Source: Magnetococcales bacterium (GTDB lineage: Bacteria > Pseudomonadota > Magnetococcia > Magnetococcales > Magnetaquicoccaceae). From it: DNA of 39,180 nucleotides. Shown here one piece after another: positions 1 through 7,554 of the stretch. How positions within the stretch are numbered: the stretch's first letter is position 1; each line of letters starts with the position of its first letter. Where the stretch lies: positions 1-39,180 of the forward strand of contig JADGAB010000005.1 of the NCBI GenBank assembly GCA_015232245.1. Reading direction: 5' to 3'. The notes below the pieces were generated by a model. It was not told where the DNA came from, made no database searches, and saw only the letters and a list, made by a program, of their open reading frames with translations. A program made the position numbers and the translations under genes.

Positions 1-2781
1 CTCATCGTCCACCGCTTCTTTGAGCTTGCCCCGGTGCAGCACCAGGGCCTCGTGATATTTTCCCAGCTGCAGGTCGGCGGCCCCGATGGCGTCCACGAAA
101 CCCTTCCTGGCGGCGGCGGTGGGGCCGGAGATGGCGATGGAGAACTGTTTGAAGGTGTCGCTGAGTGTATTCACCTTCCCGGAAGTGGATGCCGCCGCTT
201 CGGTCATGCCACGAAAAAGGGTGAGAACCTGCGCTTTCGTGGCAGAATCGGCGTGGATGCCATCTATGGCCCGGCCCAGATCCTCCACCGACATTCCGGC
301 TTTTTTGGCCTCCGCCATGGTCTTGTTGATGGCGGCAGCCACCTCGTCGTGGGTGCGACGCAATTCGCTGCCCAGCACCTTGTTCTTCTCCAGGGTGCCG
401 TTCAGGCGATCCATCTGCTGCCAGTTCTTCTGGGAGGGGGTCTGCGTTTCACCCGTGGCCCCATAGCGCTTTTTCATGGTTTCCAGATAGGCGTCCAACT
501 CTTTCCTCGTGGCCCGGATCGCCTGGGCCTGCGTCTCCATCTGCGACGCCAGGTCAAAGGCGTCCTTGGCTTTCAGTTGGCTCAAGAATTTGTCCAGCTT
601 TCCGGCGTTGCCTTCGGCAGCATCGCCCACCTTGGCCATGATGCGCCCCTGGGCGTCCAGGGAGAGATTGGCTTCCGGCAGCAGACTTGCCAGTTTCTCT
701 TCCGCCTCGATATGCTCTTTGGTGCCCTCCTTGGTGGAGGCCAGGGTGGTTTTCAACTCCTGCAGGGTCTTGATTTTTTCCGCAGTCGCCTCCCTGGTTT
801 TGTTCATGGCGGACAGGCTCTCCAACAACGGCGGCACGCTGGATGCCGTGGCTCTGGAAAAGGCATAGGCCGCGACACTGGCGGCAGTCAGCACGGCACC
901 TACCGGGGTGAAAACCAACCTGCTGGCCGCCAGCGCGAGCGAACCCAGTTCTACAGTCAAGGCCACCACCCCGGCCCGCATCACGCTCCACGCCAACCGC
1001 AGCGCGGCGAAACCGGCCAGGGCGGTCACGACCGAAACGGCTCCAGCCGACAAAACCGGGAAACGGTCAGCCAGATCAGCGGCCCCGTGCGCCATGGCGG
1101 CAATCCCATGGGAGGCGGCCACGATGGCTGGCAAAAAGATGGTACCCAGGTTCACGCCCGCCTCGGAGAGCGCGTTGTTCGCCAGTTGCATCTGGGCGGC
1201 GGTGGTTTTCACCCGCTCGTTGAACTGGAACTGCATGGTGCCCGCGTAGGTCGTCTCCTTGGAGACCATCTCCAGGATCTCCTTGTACTTGTCCAATCCG
1301 GCCAAGAGAATCGCCAGATCGTCGGCGTATTGCCTGCCAAAAAGGGTCGAGAGGGTCTCGGATTGGGTCTGCTTGTCCAGACTCTTGACCGTTTCCAGAA
1401 AAGTCACCAACGCCTTCTGCGGATTCTTGCCGATGTCGGCGGCCAACTGCTCTGCCGAGAAACCGATCCGCGCCAACGCCTGTTTGAAATCCGCCTCGCG
1501 GGTGGGCGCGGTTTGCAGAATCAGCATCAGGGCGTTGATCGCCGTGGCCGCGATCTCCGGAGGGCGTCCCAAAGAGAGCATCGCCGTGCCCAGGGCGGCG
1601 GTCTGGGTGTTGGCCAGCCCGAACACCTGCGCCATCCCTCCGGTGCGGTTCATCACGTTGAGGATGTCCTTCTCCACCGCGTTGGTGCTTTTGCCCAGGT
1701 AGGAGATGGCATCACCCAGAAGATGGGTCTGGGGCACGGTCAACTTGAAGATGTTCATCATCCGCCCGATGCCTTCTCCGGCCTCGGCGGGCGCGATATT
1801 GAAGGCGGTGGACATTTTGGCCACGACATCCGTGAATCCCTTCATGTCCTGGGCCGCGATGCCCATCTGTCCACCGGCGGTGGCGATGTCAGCCAGGCCC
1901 GTCAGGGAGACCGGGATTTCGCGCGACATGGCCTTGATGTCGTTGGTCATCTCCTTGAAGGCTCCAGGCGTGGGAAACTCCACCACCTTGCGCACGTTGG
2001 ACATGGCGGTTTCAAAGGAGATCGCCTCCCTGGCCGCCAGCCCAATACCCGCCCCCACGATGGCCAGTTGCACCAATTGCTCCCGCACCAGCATCAGGCG
2101 TCCCGCCCAACTGTCGGTGCCGTTGCGCAAGGCGAGGATCCCCTCGGTCATGCGCACATGCGCCCTGGCCAGTTCGACGCCGGTCAGGTTGCCGGTGGCC
2201 CGCAGCCGTTCGTAGGCTGCCTGCAGGCGCAGCACCTCCCGGTCGGTGTTGACGCTGGGGCCAAGGTTGAGGACGTTTCTGGCGTCCTGGGTTCTCTGCA
2301 AGGAGCGGGCTTGGGCCTGATATTTTGCCTCGTTGGCCGCCAGTTCGGCGCGCAGTCTGGCTTGTGTGGCGGCAAGGCCGGTCGTCGATACTCCGACGGC
2401 GGCCATGGAGGTGCGCAGAGCGTTCAAAGCGATGCTCTGCTGGACAAAGGTAGCCTGGGCCTCCGCCGCCGCTTGTTTCGCCCGCTCGAACTCCTGCTTC
2501 AGCCCTTTGACTGGCGGGCCGACGACATTGAACGCGGCACCCAGACGAGTGGCTTCCGCGCTGGTTTTGTTCAACGCATCTCTGGCGTCCGTGACGTTCT
2601 GCTTGAGTTCCCGGAAGGCGGTGATGCTCGCCAGGGCGGACTGGATGCGTTGGCCTTCCTCTTTGGCTGCCTGGGTCATGCCACGCATGCCGTCGGCCAC
2701 GGTTTTCCTGACACTGCCCATGCCACGCCCGATGTCGGCGGTATTCATGAAAAGCGTGAATTCGAGCGAGGCGGTGGGCAT
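1..2781 (-). CDS. Phage tail tape measure protein, TP901 family (C-terminus outside window)
   Basis: This protein sets tail length and is packed inside the tail tube, where it helps DNA delivery. The frame is open from the ATG at 2781 to the window edge (927 codons visible, no stop), so the C-terminus is missing. The N-terminus begins MPTASLEFTLF. A coiled-coil-rich stretch (roughly residues 30-200) is followed by the TP901-type core, with sequences such as FETAMSNVRKV, the glycine-rich IATAGGQMG and IAATAINALM (about 210-400). Hydrophobic segments follow near residues 540-640 (AVSVVTALAGFAALRLA and VGAVLTAASVAAYAF). The gene starts 3 bases after the small 42-aa gene, so it belongs to the tail operon. 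The size and the position after the tail tube and chaperone genes fit the family well. Confidence 0.93.
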   Translation of the reverse strand, partial: MPTASLEFTLFMNTADIGRGMGSVRKTVADGMRGMTQAAKEEGQRIQSALASITAFRELKQNVTDARDALNKTSAEATRLGAAFNVVGPPVKGLKQEFERAKQAAAEAQATFVQQSIALNALRTSMAAVGVSTTGLAATQARLRAELAANEAKYQAQARSLQRTQDARNVLNLGPSVNTDREVLRLQAAYERLRATGNLTGVELARAHVRMTEGILALRNGTDSWAGRLMLVREQLVQLAIVGAGIGLAAREAISFETAMSNVRKVVEFPTPGAFKEMTNDIKAMSREIPVSLTGLADIATAGGQMGIAAQDMKGFTDVVAKMSTAFNIAPAEAGEGIGRMMNIFKLTVPQTHLLGDAISYLGKSTNAVEKDILNVMNRTGGMAQVFGLANTQTAALGTAMLSLGRPPEIAATAINALMLILQTAPTREADFKQALARIGFSAEQLAADIGKNPQKALVTFLETVKSLDKQTQSETLSTLFGRQYADDLAILLAGLDKYKEILEMVSKETTYAGTMQFQFNERVKTTAAQMQLANNALSEAGVNLGTIFLPAIVAASHGIAAMAHGAADLADRFPVLSAGAVSVVTALAGFAALRLAWSVMRAGVVALTVELGSLALAASRLVFTPVGAVLTAASVAAYAFSRATASSVPPLLESLSAMNKTREATAEKIKTLQELKTTLASTKEGTKEHIEAEEKLASLLPEANLSLDAQGRIMAKVGDAAEGNAGKLDKFLSQLKAKDAFDLASQMETQAQAIRATRKELDAYLETMKKRYGATGETQTPSQKNWQQMDRLNGTLEKNKVLGSELRRTHDEVAAAINKTMAEAKKAGMSVEDLGRAIDGIHADSATKAQVLTLFRGMTEAAASTSGKVNTLSDTFKQFSIAISGPTAAARKGFVDAIGAADLQLGKYHEALVLHRGKLKEAVDDE

Positions 2782-2784
2782 GGT

Positions 2785-2913
2785 TTATTTTCTCTTCAAC
2801 GATGCGGTCAACTCTTCGGTCGCAGCCAAGAAAACGGGCCACGGGTAATCCCACACTTGCGTATGGCCAGCCCGCGCCAGGGTGCAGGCCGACCAGACCA
2901 AATTCTTGATCAT
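2785..2913 (-). CDS. Small tail protein (42 aa) between chaperone and tape measure genes
   Basis: A 42-residue protein starts MIKNLVWSAC and contains WDYPWPVFLAATEEL. Its ATG overlaps the stop of the preceding gene (ATGA at 2910-2913), and it ends 3 bases before the tape measure start, so translation is probably coupled. In many siphophages this slot holds the second tail-chaperone product (the T part of lambda GT), often made by a -1 frameshift. This gene does lie in the -1 frame of its upstream neighbour, but I saw no convincing slippery heptamer near the junction. A separate coupled start is the simpler reading. The function is inferred from position only. Confidence 0.6.
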   Translation of the reverse strand: MIKNLVWSACTLARAGHTQVWDYPWPVFLAATEELTASLKRK

Positions 2914-3317
2914 GCTTGGGAAATCGTCTCGGCTGGCCCCGGATTGGCCAGCATCCATTGATCGGAGTTGATCAAGGCTGCATACGCTGAATGGGACTCC
3001 ATCTCCCACATCATCATCCTGCGCCTGCGCACGGTAAAAAAATCCGGGTTCAGCTCCTGGCAGGCATCGATCAACTGTCTGATCTCCGAGGGCACCAGCG
3101 CATCCAGGTCTGCCAGCGACAGATTGCTCATCAAGACCAGATCCGTGAGGGAGGCATCGTTGAACAGGCCGTGGGTCACGAAGTCGATGCTTTCTGTCCT
3201 GTTTTTTTCCAACTCAACGAGCCAGTTGCGCATCTCGGCAACCGTCGGCTCCCGGATGGTGATTGTTCTGGACGGCTCGCCCAATGTGATGGTTTTGCTG
3301 CGGCGCGCGTTCATCAC
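2910..3317 (-). CDS. Putative tail assembly chaperone
   Basis: A 135-residue soluble protein lies between the tail tube and tape measure genes, the standard place for the gpG-type tail assembly chaperone that coats the tape measure protein during tube polymerisation. The N-terminal part is beta-rich (SKTITLGEPSRTITIREPT). The rest is helical, with an acidic LADLDALVPSEIRQLID stretch and a short basic cluster (VRRRRMMMWEME). The start overlaps the tail tube stop (ATGA, 3314-3317) and the stop overlaps the next start (ATGA, 2910-2913). I do not recognise a specific family motif; the call rests on size, composition and synteny. Confidence 0.6.
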   Translation of the reverse strand: MMNARRSKTITLGEPSRTITIREPTVAEMRNWLVELEKNRTESIDFVTHGLFNDASLTDLVLMSNLSLADLDALVPSEIRQLIDACQELNPDFFTVRRRRMMMWEMESHSAYAALINSDQWMLANPGPAETISQA

Positions 3318-4219
3318 GCCACCATCTTGATGTTGCAGTAGGCGCTGATATCCTCGCCGGTTTTGGTGTCGTCATTCAGCACGGTGCCGGTCAGCGTCAG
3401 GGTGGCGAAGTCCTCGCCGATGAAGGCCAGATCCTTGGGGGCGGAGAACTTGACCCGGTACATGTCGACGCTCAATGGCTTGCCGTTGCGGGCGAAGTTC
3501 TTGCCCGCGAACACCACCTGGTACTCCTCTCCGGCCTTGACCAACGCCTCGATGTTGGTCCCCTCGGTGGTGGTGTAGGCCACCTCGACGGCAGTACCCG
3601 CTTCGGTGATTTTGCTGGAGGTGTCCGGGATGAAGATGCCCGCGCTGGTGATTTCGTATTCGCTGGCGGCCAATGCCCGCAACCCCTTGTCCGTCCAAAT
3701 GGCGGTGCCGTCGCTGGTGTCGGTGCCATCCGTTTTCCAGGTGGGGGCGGCGGCCCCGGAGGTGCCAGCCGTTTTGCACTCATAATAATGGGTGCCCGCG
3801 ATGGGTTTGACCAACTGCCCGACGACGTAGGCCGTGGATGCCACCCAGGCGTCCAGTGCCAGGGTCAGCGTCACCGCCGTCGGGCCGACGCCTGCAAGCT
3901 GGATCAATCCGCCAGGGTAGGCGGTGCGCGCCTCGCTGGTGAACGTTTGCGACGCCGAGACCGAATCAACCCCGCGCAAGGCCATGGCGAGGTTCTTCAC
4001 GGAGAGGCTCGCGAAGGTGATCGTGGTCTCCACCTTGGAGATGAAACTGACGCTGTCGGCGATCCCGCCGCCGTTCACATAGTCTTTCAACTCCTTGGTT
4101 TCTTCCGTGAAATCCAGTTTGTACTCCTTGCATTGCCCGACAAAGCGCAATTTCCCATCGGTGCGTAGCCCGATGAAGACTCTTCCGGCACCGATGAGAC
4201 TGACATGACTGCTAGCCAT
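3314..4219 (-). CDS. Major tail tube protein
   Basis: A 301-residue phage tail tube protein that forms the stacked rings of the tail. The N-terminus (VSLIGAGRVFIGLRTDGKLRFVG), followed by YKLDFTEETKELKDY, is typical of tube proteins of long-tailed phages. Around residues 120-180 sits an insertion beginning WVASTAYVVGQLVKP and containing YYECKTAGTSGAAAPTW. This resembles a small carbohydrate-binding-like decoration domain found in other phage structural proteins, and it probably projects from the tube. The ATG at 4219 has a good ribosome site (AAGGGG, 8 bases away). The tube gene follows the tail terminator directly with no sheath gene, which points to a non-contractile tail. Confidence 0.82.
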   Translation of the reverse strand: MASSHVSLIGAGRVFIGLRTDGKLRFVGQCKEYKLDFTEETKELKDYVNGGGIADSVSFISKVETTITFASLSVKNLAMALRGVDSVSASQTFTSEARTAYPGGLIQLAGVGPTAVTLTLALDAWVASTAYVVGQLVKPIAGTHYYECKTAGTSGAAAPTWKTDGTDTSDGTAIWTDKGLRALAASEYEITSAGIFIPDTSSKITEAGTAVEVAYTTTEGTNIEALVKAGEEYQVVFAGKNFARNGKPLSVDMYRVKFSAPKDLAFIGEDFATLTLTGTVLNDDTKTGEDISAYCNIKMVA

Positions 4220-4240
4220 GGTGTGATCCCCTTGAAAAAG

Positions 4241-4657
4241 TCAGACGTTGAATACAAAACTGGTCGCAAACGCCACCGGGAAGTAATAGATGCCGTTGGG
4301 CGAGGTGTCCGGGATAAAACTGGATTTCACTCGCTTGAACGGAGAGAACATCTCCCCTGCGGGCTGCCAGCCATTCAGTGCCTGGATGACCTGGGCGATC
4401 AACGGCCCAGCCTCATTCTCGGCGTCGGCAACCACCACCAGGCAGAGCCATATTTGCTCCACCTTCTGCGTGGCCCCGTCCTCCAACAGTTGAATTTGGC
4501 CGGGCCGGTCATCTTCCAGCAAGATCATGACTGCCGGGGGGAGGTCGAAGGTCTCCTGGATCTTGGGCATGCCCCAGGTGGATTTTATGGTGACGTCATT
4601 GATCTGGTCGTTGAGTCGGGCCACGATCAGGGGTTCAACCGACAGATAGTCATTCAT
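4241..4657 (-). CDS. Gp37-like tail terminator / tail completion protein
   Basis: A 138-residue protein starting MNDYLSVEPLIVARL. The pattern of an N-terminal helix, then QINDV and a hydrophobic AVMILLEDD strand, then QIWLCLVVVADAENE and a C-terminal beta part is typical of the Gp37/DUF1834-type proteins that cap the tail tube at the head end. The frame is open further upstream, but the ATG at 4657 matches the family start and overlaps the end of the preceding small gene by 8 bases. It sits immediately upstream of the tail tube gene, as expected. Confidence 0.65.
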   Translation of the reverse strand: MNDYLSVEPLIVARLNDQINDVTIKSTWGMPKIQETFDLPPAVMILLEDDRPGQIQLLEDGATQKVEQIWLCLVVVADAENEAGPLIAQVIQALNGWQPAGEMFSPFKRVKSSFIPDTSPNGIYYFPVAFATSFVFNV

Positions 4658-4886
4658 CGTGAACGTCTCCCGTGGATGTCTCCAACCTGTCTGGCATGAC
4701 AGGGCGTACCCACCCATCAACCGCCGAGAGTGTCACGACATCATCCTGCTGGCGTGCGGTGTATTTGCCCAACGCGAACGTATCGAAGAAATCGGCGGGC
4801 AATTCGCCTGCATACTCCAGCCCGTCGAAGAACGCGCCATTGCCTGCCGACAGGATGGCACCAGCGGCATTGAATACAATTTTCAT
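4650..4886 (-). CDS. Small phage protein (78 aa), unknown function
   Basis: A 78-residue protein begins MKIVFNAAGAILSAGNGAFF. It has a ribosome site AAGGGG 8 bases before the ATG. It lies between the collagen/propeller gene (16 bases away) and the tail terminator gene (8-base overlap), so it belongs to the same transcript. Acidic residues dominate and there is no membrane segment or known motif. Its position suggests an accessory structural or chaperone role for the adjacent fibre, but nothing in the sequence proves this. Confidence 0.6.
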   Translation of the reverse strand: MKIVFNAAGAILSAGNGAFFDGLEYAGELPADFFDTFALGKYTARQQDDVVTLSAVDGWVRPVMPDRLETSTGDVHDE

Positions 4887-4902
4887 TTTTTAAACCCCTT
4901 GT

Positions 4903-7071
4903 TCAAGTTAATACCGATAGCGTATTGGCCCCCTGAATGGCCACATACATCCGATCCGTGGTGGGGCAATACGCCATTCCGGACGGGGCGAACCCGGCAA
5001 TAATCGTGGCAGCCACCGTGTTGGTGGAGGGTACGATCACCGACACCGTGGATGCGCCATTGTTGGCCACATAGATCCGGTCGTTCGTTGGGCAATAGGC
5101 GACTCCGTAAGGAATGCTGCCGACCGTGATGGTGGCCGTGACGACATTGGTCGCAGGAATGATCACCGAAACCGTGCCGGGGGTACTGTTGGTCACGTAG
5201 ATTCGATCATTGCTTGGACAGTACGCGACCGCGTAGGGAGAGGTTCCGACCGTGACTGTGGCCACGACTGCATTGGTCGATGGATTGATCACCGACACCG
5301 AACCGGAACTCCGGTTGGTCACATAGATGCGGTCGTTGCTGGGACAATAGGCGACACCATTCGCGGAGTTGCCGACGGTGATGGTCGAGACGACGGTATT
5401 CGTAGCCGGGTTGATCACCGATATCGAACCAGGCGTCCCAAGGTTTGCCACATACAGCCGGTCGTTGGTGGGACAATAGGCGATGCCGGTTGGCGCATTG
5501 ACCACAGAGATGGTCGTGATGATGGCGTTGCTCGCCGGATTGACGACAGTGACGGTATTGGCACTTGCCGTGACCACATAAATTCTATCGTTGGTGGGGC
5601 AATAGGCGATTCCGGTGGGATTGTTGCTCCCGATAGCGATGGTGTCCGTCACACTGTTGGTCTCCGGACTGACCACAGACACGGTATTTGTATAATTATT
5701 GGATACATACAGGCGATCATTGGTCGGACAGTAGGCAAGCCATAAAGGAGCGGATCCCACACCGACCGAGCCTGTGTTGATCACCACGCCCATCCAATCG
5801 AGCAGACCGAAGTAGCCCTTGATATGCGCCAACGGTGTTCCTGGCAAGACTGGTCCTGGGATGCCCTGAATACCTTGTGGTCCTGTTGGGCCGGTGGCGC
5901 CTGTCAGGCCAATGGGGCCAGTCGCCCCAGTGGCTCCCGTCAGACCAATCGGGCCGGTGGCTCCTGCTGGGCCGGTCAGACCAATCGGCCCTGTTGAGCC
6001 AGCAGGGCCGGTGGCACCCGTGGCTCCCGTCAGACCAATCGGGCCAGTCGTCCCAGTGGTCCCCGTCAGACCAGTCGGTCCAGTTGCACCAGCCGGACCG
6101 GTCAGACCAATCGGCCCTGTTGATCCAGCAGGGCCGGTGGCACCCGTGGCACCCGTGGCACCCGTCAAACCAATCGGTCCAGTTGTACCAGCCGGACCGC
6201 TCAGACCAATGGGGCCGGTGGCACCAACTGCTCCAGTCAGGCCTTGAATGCCCTGGAGACCCTGGGCACCCGTCGGACCGGTGGCTCCCGTGAGACCAAT
6301 GGAGCCAGTCGCACCTGCTGAACCTGTGAGACCAATGGGGCCAGTCGCGCCAACGGCACCAGTCAGACCTTGAATGCCCTGGAGACCCTGGGCACCCGTC
6401 GGACCGGCGGCCCCCGTGAGACCAATGGGGCCAGTGGCACCTGCTGGGCCTGTGAGGCCAATCGGGCCAGTCGCGCCAACTGCACCAGTCAGACCTTGAA
6501 TGCCCTGGAGACCCTGGGTACCCGTCGGACCTGTCGGACCAGTGGCACCCGTGAGGCCAATCGGCCCGGTCGCACCTACTGGACCGGTGAGGCCAATCGG
6601 TCCGGTAGCACCCGCAGGACCAATGTCACCCTGTAGACCCATCGGGCCAACAGGGCCAATAATCCCCTGCAGACCTTGCGGGCCAACGAGGCCAACTTCA
6701 CCCTGGATCCCCTGTGGACCCATCGGGCCAATCGATCCTTCAGGACCAACATGGCCAGCGTCACCCTGTGGACCCATCGGGCCAACGGAGCCAACTTCAC
6801 CTTGAAGACCATGTGGACCCATCGGGCCAGGGTCACCAATCGGTCCAACGAGGCCCACCCCGCGTTTGAGTACGCCAACGACAACCCACGACTCACCACG
6901 GTATTCAGACACCGACCACGTTTCCGAGTGCAAATACAGGTCGCCTTCGCCTGGCATCGGACTGGTTGGTTCCGAAGTGCCAACTGTCAGCGTCGGGATA
7001 TGCTCCCCTGGGATGTCATCCACCAAGACAAATGCGTTTGTGGTTGGATTGAACTCCAAATGCTTCGACAT
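4903..7071 (-). CDS. Collagen-like fibre protein with C-terminal seven-bladed YVTN beta-propeller
   Basis: A 722-residue, probably virion-attached fibre. Residues 1-70 form a globular N-terminus ([14 protein letters not shown], then [20 protein letters not shown]) like the particle-binding domains that precede phage collagen stalks. Residues about 72-403 are near-continuous Gly-X-Y triplets ([19 protein letters not shown] type), a trimeric collagen stalk. Residues about 420-722 carry seven repeats of about 42 residues with the core [11 protein letters not shown], then a TVSV.NP.TN strand. The first strand ([18 protein letters not shown]) matches the missing last strand of repeat seven, so the ring can close by strand exchange as a complete seven-bladed propeller. 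The ATG has GGAG 8 bases upstream. Receptor or surface binding is inferred. Confidence 0.85.
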   Translation of the reverse strand: MSKHLEFNPTTNAFVLVDDIPGEHIPTLTVGTSEPTSPMPGEGDLYLHSETWSVSEYRGESWVVVGVLKRGVGLVGPIGDPGPMGPHGLQGEVGSVGPMGPQGDAGHVGPEGSIGPMGPQGIQGEVGLVGPQGLQGIIGPVGPMGLQGDIGPAGATGPIGLTGPVGATGPIGLTGATGPTGPTGTQGLQGIQGLTGAVGATGPIGLTGPAGATGPIGLTGAAGPTGAQGLQGIQGLTGAVGATGPIGLTGSAGATGSIGLTGATGPTGAQGLQGIQGLTGAVGATGPIGLSGPAGTTGPIGLTGATGATGATGPAGSTGPIGLTGPAGATGPTGLTGTTGTTGPIGLTGATGATGPAGSTGPIGLTGPAGATGPIGLTGATGATGPIGLTGATGPTGPQGIQGIPGPVLPGTPLAHIKGYFGLLDWMGVVINTGSVGVGSAPLWLAYCPTNDRLYVSNNYTNTVSVVSPETNSVTDTIAIGSNNPTGIAYCPTNDRIYVVTASANTVTVVNPASNAIITTISVVNAPTGIAYCPTNDRLYVANLGTPGSISVINPATNTVVSTITVGNSANGVAYCPSNDRIYVTNRSSGSVSVINPSTNAVVATVTVGTSPYAVAYCPSNDRIYVTNSTPGTVSVIIPATNVVTATITVGSIPYGVAYCPTNDRIYVANNGASTVSVIVPSTNTVAATIIAGFAPSGMAYCPTTDRMYVAIQGANTLSVLT
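5868..6855 (-). repeat. DNA repeats encoding Gly-X-Y collagen stalk
   Basis: About 1 kb of imperfect direct repeats in multiples of 9 and 18 bases encodes the collagen triplets of the fibre gene. A longer unit of about 120 bases, containing the sequence for [17 protein letters not shown], is repeated three to four times between about 6190 and 6530. Such repeats can expand or contract by recombination, changing stalk length while keeping frame. Confidence 0.85.
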
Positions 7072-7129
7072 GTTTGATTCTCCACTTGGAAAATTGAAAA
7101 GTTGTTTTTCCCATTGCTGCAGGCACGCT

Positions 7130-7468
7130 TCATTCGTTGTCGCAGTGCGTTTCCACGGACATGGTTTGAATCAACCTCAGCACGGACGCCTCTGTGGAGA
7201 TTGCCTGGATGGCCCTGATCACCTGCAACCATGGACAGACTGGCCGTGATGTTCTGTTGGCCGACCGTTGTCCGTCCTTCATCCATGCGGATGCCGCCAA
7301 ACCAATGCGTTTCCATGTCGTACCATCTGTCTGGAAGTACGCCGATCCCACCGGGAAAGAGGAGGTATCGATGATCCGGGGGTCTTCATCCCCGGAAAAA
7401 ACGCCGACGCTGCCATCGAGCGACAAGCTGCTGACGCGAAATGCGGAGTTGAAATCAGGTGTCGCCAT
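7130..7468 (-). CDS. Small phage structural-region protein (112 aa), unknown function
   Basis: A 112-residue protein starts [19 protein letters not shown] and contains [19 protein letters not shown], a short beta-rich pattern seen in phage fibre-associated proteins. The frame is open upstream, but that part lies inside the terminator at 7481-7516. The ATG at 7468 has AAAGGGA upstream and is the better start. The last 40 residues ([22 protein letters not shown]) look helical. It precedes the collagen fibre gene by 58 bases. A role as fibre adaptor or chaperone is only a guess. Confidence 0.55.
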   Translation of the reverse strand: MATPDFNSAFRVSSLSLDGSVGVFSGDEDPRIIDTSSFPVGSAYFQTDGTTWKRIGLAASAWMKDGQRSANRTSRPVCPWLQVIRAIQAISTEASVLRLIQTMSVETHCDNE

Positions 7469-7480
7469 CGAAATCCCTTT

Positions 7481-7516
7481 AAAAAAAGCGGGAGGCTTGT
7501 GAGTGCCTCCCGCTTT
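7481..7516 (-). terminator. Intrinsic terminator after the 695-aa structural gene
   Basis: A perfect 12-bp stem (7485-7496 with 7505-7516) around an 8-base loop is followed on the minus strand by a run of T (seven A on the plus strand at 7481-7487). It separates the 695-aa gene from the fibre genes, so some late transcripts should stop here. Confidence 0.9.
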
Positions 7517-7554
7517 GTCAAATGCCACTGGAATGCGCCACCAGGGCGCGAGGA

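Noticed and set aside
34-2961. A 975-codon open frame on the plus strand opposite the tape measure gene
   Set aside because: It is low-complexity, His/Gly/Arg-rich and lacks family patterns; the minus-strand frame is a clear TP901 tape measure protein. It results from GC-rich codon bias.
2910-3009. Programmed -1 frameshift between the two tail chaperone genes
   Set aside because: The frame relation fits, but no good slippery heptamer was found in the overlap; ATGA coupling is sufficient.
4903-7071. Diversity-generating retroelement acting on the fibre gene
   Set aside because: No reverse transcriptase, template repeat or adenine-biased variable region was seen in the window; the repeats are ordinary collagen and blade repeats.
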